A DNA stretch of 8,517 nt from an uncultured Clostridia bacterium (GTDB taxonomy: Bacteria; Bacillota; Clostridia; Christensenellales; Borkfalkiaceae), in assembly GCA_947589585.1 (NCBI GenBank), contig CANQCA010000059.1, forward strand, positions 1 to 8,517. The letters are read 5' to 3'. The notes below the pieces were generated by a model. The model had not been told where the DNA came from. It did not search any database and was given only the letters and a program-made list of their open reading frames with translations. Below are positions 7,554 through 8,517 of this stretch, piece after piece. Position numbers and translations under genes: made by a program. The stretch's first letter is position 1, and every line of letters begins with the position of its first letter.

Positions 7554-8127
7554 CGGGGCAAAATTTATTACATCGGCGGCGACGGAGAAGCAGTTCATCA
7601 CGCCCGATAAGCCCATGATCGCCGTCTGCGGCAGATCGAATGCGGGCAAGAGCACGCTCATCAACATGCTCGCGGGGCAGAAGCGGCTCGCCAAGACGAG
7701 CGCCGCCCCCGGCAGGACCCGGCTTGTCAACTACTTCGATTTCGGCGAATTCCTGCTCGCCGACCTTCCCGGCTACGGCTATGCCTCCGTCTCCAAGGAG
7801 GAAAAGCTCAAATGGGCGAAGACGCTGGATGCCTTTTTCGCAAAAAAAGAGCATATCGCCCATGTCTTCCTGCTATCGGATATCCGCCGCGACCCCTCGG
7901 AGGACGACTTCACCATGGTGGAATTTCTGAACTACCATGTCATCCCGTTCACCGTCATCGCGACGAAGAGCGATAAACTCTCCCGCATGAAGGCTAAGGA
8001 GCGGGTACGCGCCGTCGCCAATGCCTACGGCCTCGGAGAGGGAAATGTGTTCGCCGTCTCGGGCATGACCGCCGACGGAAAAGAAGAGCTACTTAAAAAG
8101 ATCGAAGATATTCTGAATGCGAATTGA
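7543..8127 (+). CDS. engB: Ribosome-biogenesis GTPase EngB/YsxC
   Basis: A TrmE-Era-EngA-EngB-type GTPase of 194 aa, close to the usual 195-210 aa, needed for late assembly of the large ribosomal subunit in the bacteria studied. Motifs visible: G1 GRSNAGKST (30-38), the G2 region with P-G-R-T (56-59), G3 DLPGYG (74-79), G4 T-K-S-D (141-144), and a G5-like V-S-G near residue 168. The EngB-typical S-D-I-R-x-x-P-S-E-D-D stretch (112-122) is also present. The ATG at 7543 overlaps the last 11 bases of lon in another frame. GAGGGGG just upstream, inside lon, serves as ribosome site, so translation is probably coupled to lon. It shares the lon promoter; no separate promoter was seen. There is no terminator directly after it; the first convincing one is about 230 bases downstream. 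The gene is intact. Confidence 0.97.
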   Translation: MRINGAKFITSAATEKQFITPDKPMIAVCGRSNAGKSTLINMLAGQKRLAKTSAAPGRTRLVNYFDFGEFLLADLPGYGYASVSKEEKLKWAKTLDAFFAKKEHIAHVFLLSDIRRDPSEDDFTMVEFLNYHVIPFTVIATKSDKLSRMKAKERVRAVANAYGLGEGNVFAVSGMTADGKEELLKKIEDILNAN

Positions 8128-8137
8128 ATGAGAAACG

Positions 8138-8242
8138 CGTATAAGCGGTGAGCGCATTCTTTGACCGAAAACGCCCATACCATGTCCGAGGGAAACATGT
8201 CATTCCGAACCCGCTCTGCGGGTGAGAGAATCCCCTTATACG
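8138..8242. repeat. 105-nt imperfect inverted repeat, possible MITE- or REP-like element
   Basis: The ends are a perfect 8-base inverted pair, CGTATAAG (8138-8145) and CTTATACG (8235-8242). Inside each end, after a spacer of unequal length, the arms match again (ATTCT then ACC on the left; the mirror of this on the right). The interior has two smaller hairpins: CATGT/ACATG around 8180-8199 and ACCCGC/GCGGGT (8209-8223, 3-base loop). There is no open reading frame of note and no obvious target-site duplication. It begins 11 bases after the engB stop. The GTCATTCCGA-type sequence inside resembles dispersed intergenic repeats I recall from other gut Firmicutes. This is recollection, not a search. 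Confidence 0.5.
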
Positions 8243-8257
8243 AAGTCCGAAAATAAG

Positions 8258-8353
8258 CCCTACCCCTTTCCAAGGGGGAGGGTGTCGCCGCAGGCGATGG
8301 GTGGGGGTTCATTCCACATTATGCCCCCATTCGTCACGGCAAAGGCGGCCGTG
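8258..8353. repeat. Cluster of consecutive hairpins in the gap after engB
   Basis: Four stem-loops follow each other: CCCT-A-CCCCTT with AAGGGG-G-AGGG (8258-8282, one mismatch, 3-base loop); TCGCC/GGCGA (8285-8297); GGGTGGGGG with CCCCCATTC (8299-8332, including two G-T pairs); and CACGGC/GCCGTG (8335-8353). The base composition differs from the AT-rich gaps elsewhere in the window. The pattern fits a dispersed intergenic repeat or a structured RNA element rather than a protein gene. No known RNA family was recognised. Confidence 0.5.
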
Positions 8354-8356
8354 CCA

Positions 8357-8384
8357 CCTTCCCCCCGAGTGGGGAAGGCTTTTT
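8357..8384 (+). terminator. Rho-independent terminator after lon-engB
   Basis: A perfect 8-bp stem CCTTCCCC/GGGGAAGG (8357-8364 and 8371-8378) with a 6-base loop is followed, after one C, by five T residues (8380-8384). It is the first typical terminator downstream of engB, so the lon-engB transcript may carry a 3' region of about 250 bases holding the hairpins described above. Confidence 0.78.
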
Positions 8385-8457
8385 ATTCCCTCGTTTCCCG
8401 TTCCCCCGATTTCTTTTCATTTCCCCGAAAAAATTCACAATCACCCATAAAAACAAG

Positions 8458-8486
8458 TTGCAAATATTTTATACCTATGGTATAAT
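8458..8486 (+). promoter_or_regulatory. Strong sigma-A-type promoter for a gene beyond the right edge
   Basis: The -35 TTGCAA (8458-8463) and consensus -10 TATAAT (8481-8486) have a 17-base spacer in AT-rich DNA. The transcript would start near 8493. The first bases form a small hairpin, TCTGC/GCAGA (8494-8507, loop GAAG). Whether this leads a coding gene, a riboswitch leader or an RNA gene cannot be told from the 24 or so transcribed bases that remain. Confidence 0.75.
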
Positions 8487-8517
8487 TTGTAAGTCTGCGA
8501 AGGCAGAAATCCGCACC

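Noticed and set aside
4791..7730. 979-codon open frame on the minus strand opposite lon
   Set aside because: It is antisense to intact lon and the start of engB, has a low-complexity composition rich in His, Asp, Arg and Gly, no recognisable motif, and runs through several transcription units. It reflects GC-rich third codon positions in the genes opposite.
8222..8485. 87-codon plus-strand frame after engB
   Set aside because: It runs through hairpins, a terminator and the -35 and -10 boxes of the next promoter, has no ribosome site, and is Pro/Ser-rich low-complexity sequence.

Overview
The window looks like ordinary chromosome from an anaerobic Firmicute, most likely an uncultured gut-type Clostridia. 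The reasons are: lon followed directly by engB (ysxC), as in Bacillus and Clostridia; a flavodiiron protein paired with a rubredoxin, typical of strict anaerobes; strong AGGAGG-type ribosome binding sites; and sigma-A-like promoters with 17-bp spacers. Coding DNA is GC-rich while the gaps between genes are sharply AT-rich. The exact taxon cannot be fixed from this sequence.

Left part (1-3548, minus strand): two neighbouring, paralogous surface lipoprotein genes, each with its own promoter. The first (1-801) runs off the left edge and is built of almost identical 92-residue modules encoded by a 276-bp tandem repeat. The second (1062-3491) is complete, 809 aa. It carries two diverged modules of the same kind after its lipobox, then a long beta-rich region with five recurring G-x-W module starts. 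A rho-independent terminator separates the genes, and a 27-bp dyad lies upstream of the first gene's promoter.

Middle (3549-5160, plus strand): a promoter pair diverging from the second lipoprotein gene drives fprA (flavodiiron protein) and, 19 bp later, a 51-aa rubredoxin. Together they form an electron-transfer pair that reduces O2 or NO. A GC-rich hairpin closes the unit.

Right part (5172-8517, plus strand): a separate promoter drives lon (ATP-dependent protease) and engB (ribosome-assembly GTPase), which overlap by 11 bp. The 390 bases after engB hold no gene I can support. They contain a 105-nt imperfect inverted repeat, a run of hairpins resembling dispersed intergenic repeats, a clear terminator, and a strong promoter whose gene lies beyond the right edge.

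The housekeeping genes are conventional. The parts worth a second look are the repeat-built lipoprotein pair with its dyad and the structured DNA after engB. I see no clear evidence of a new defence, mobile or biosynthetic system.
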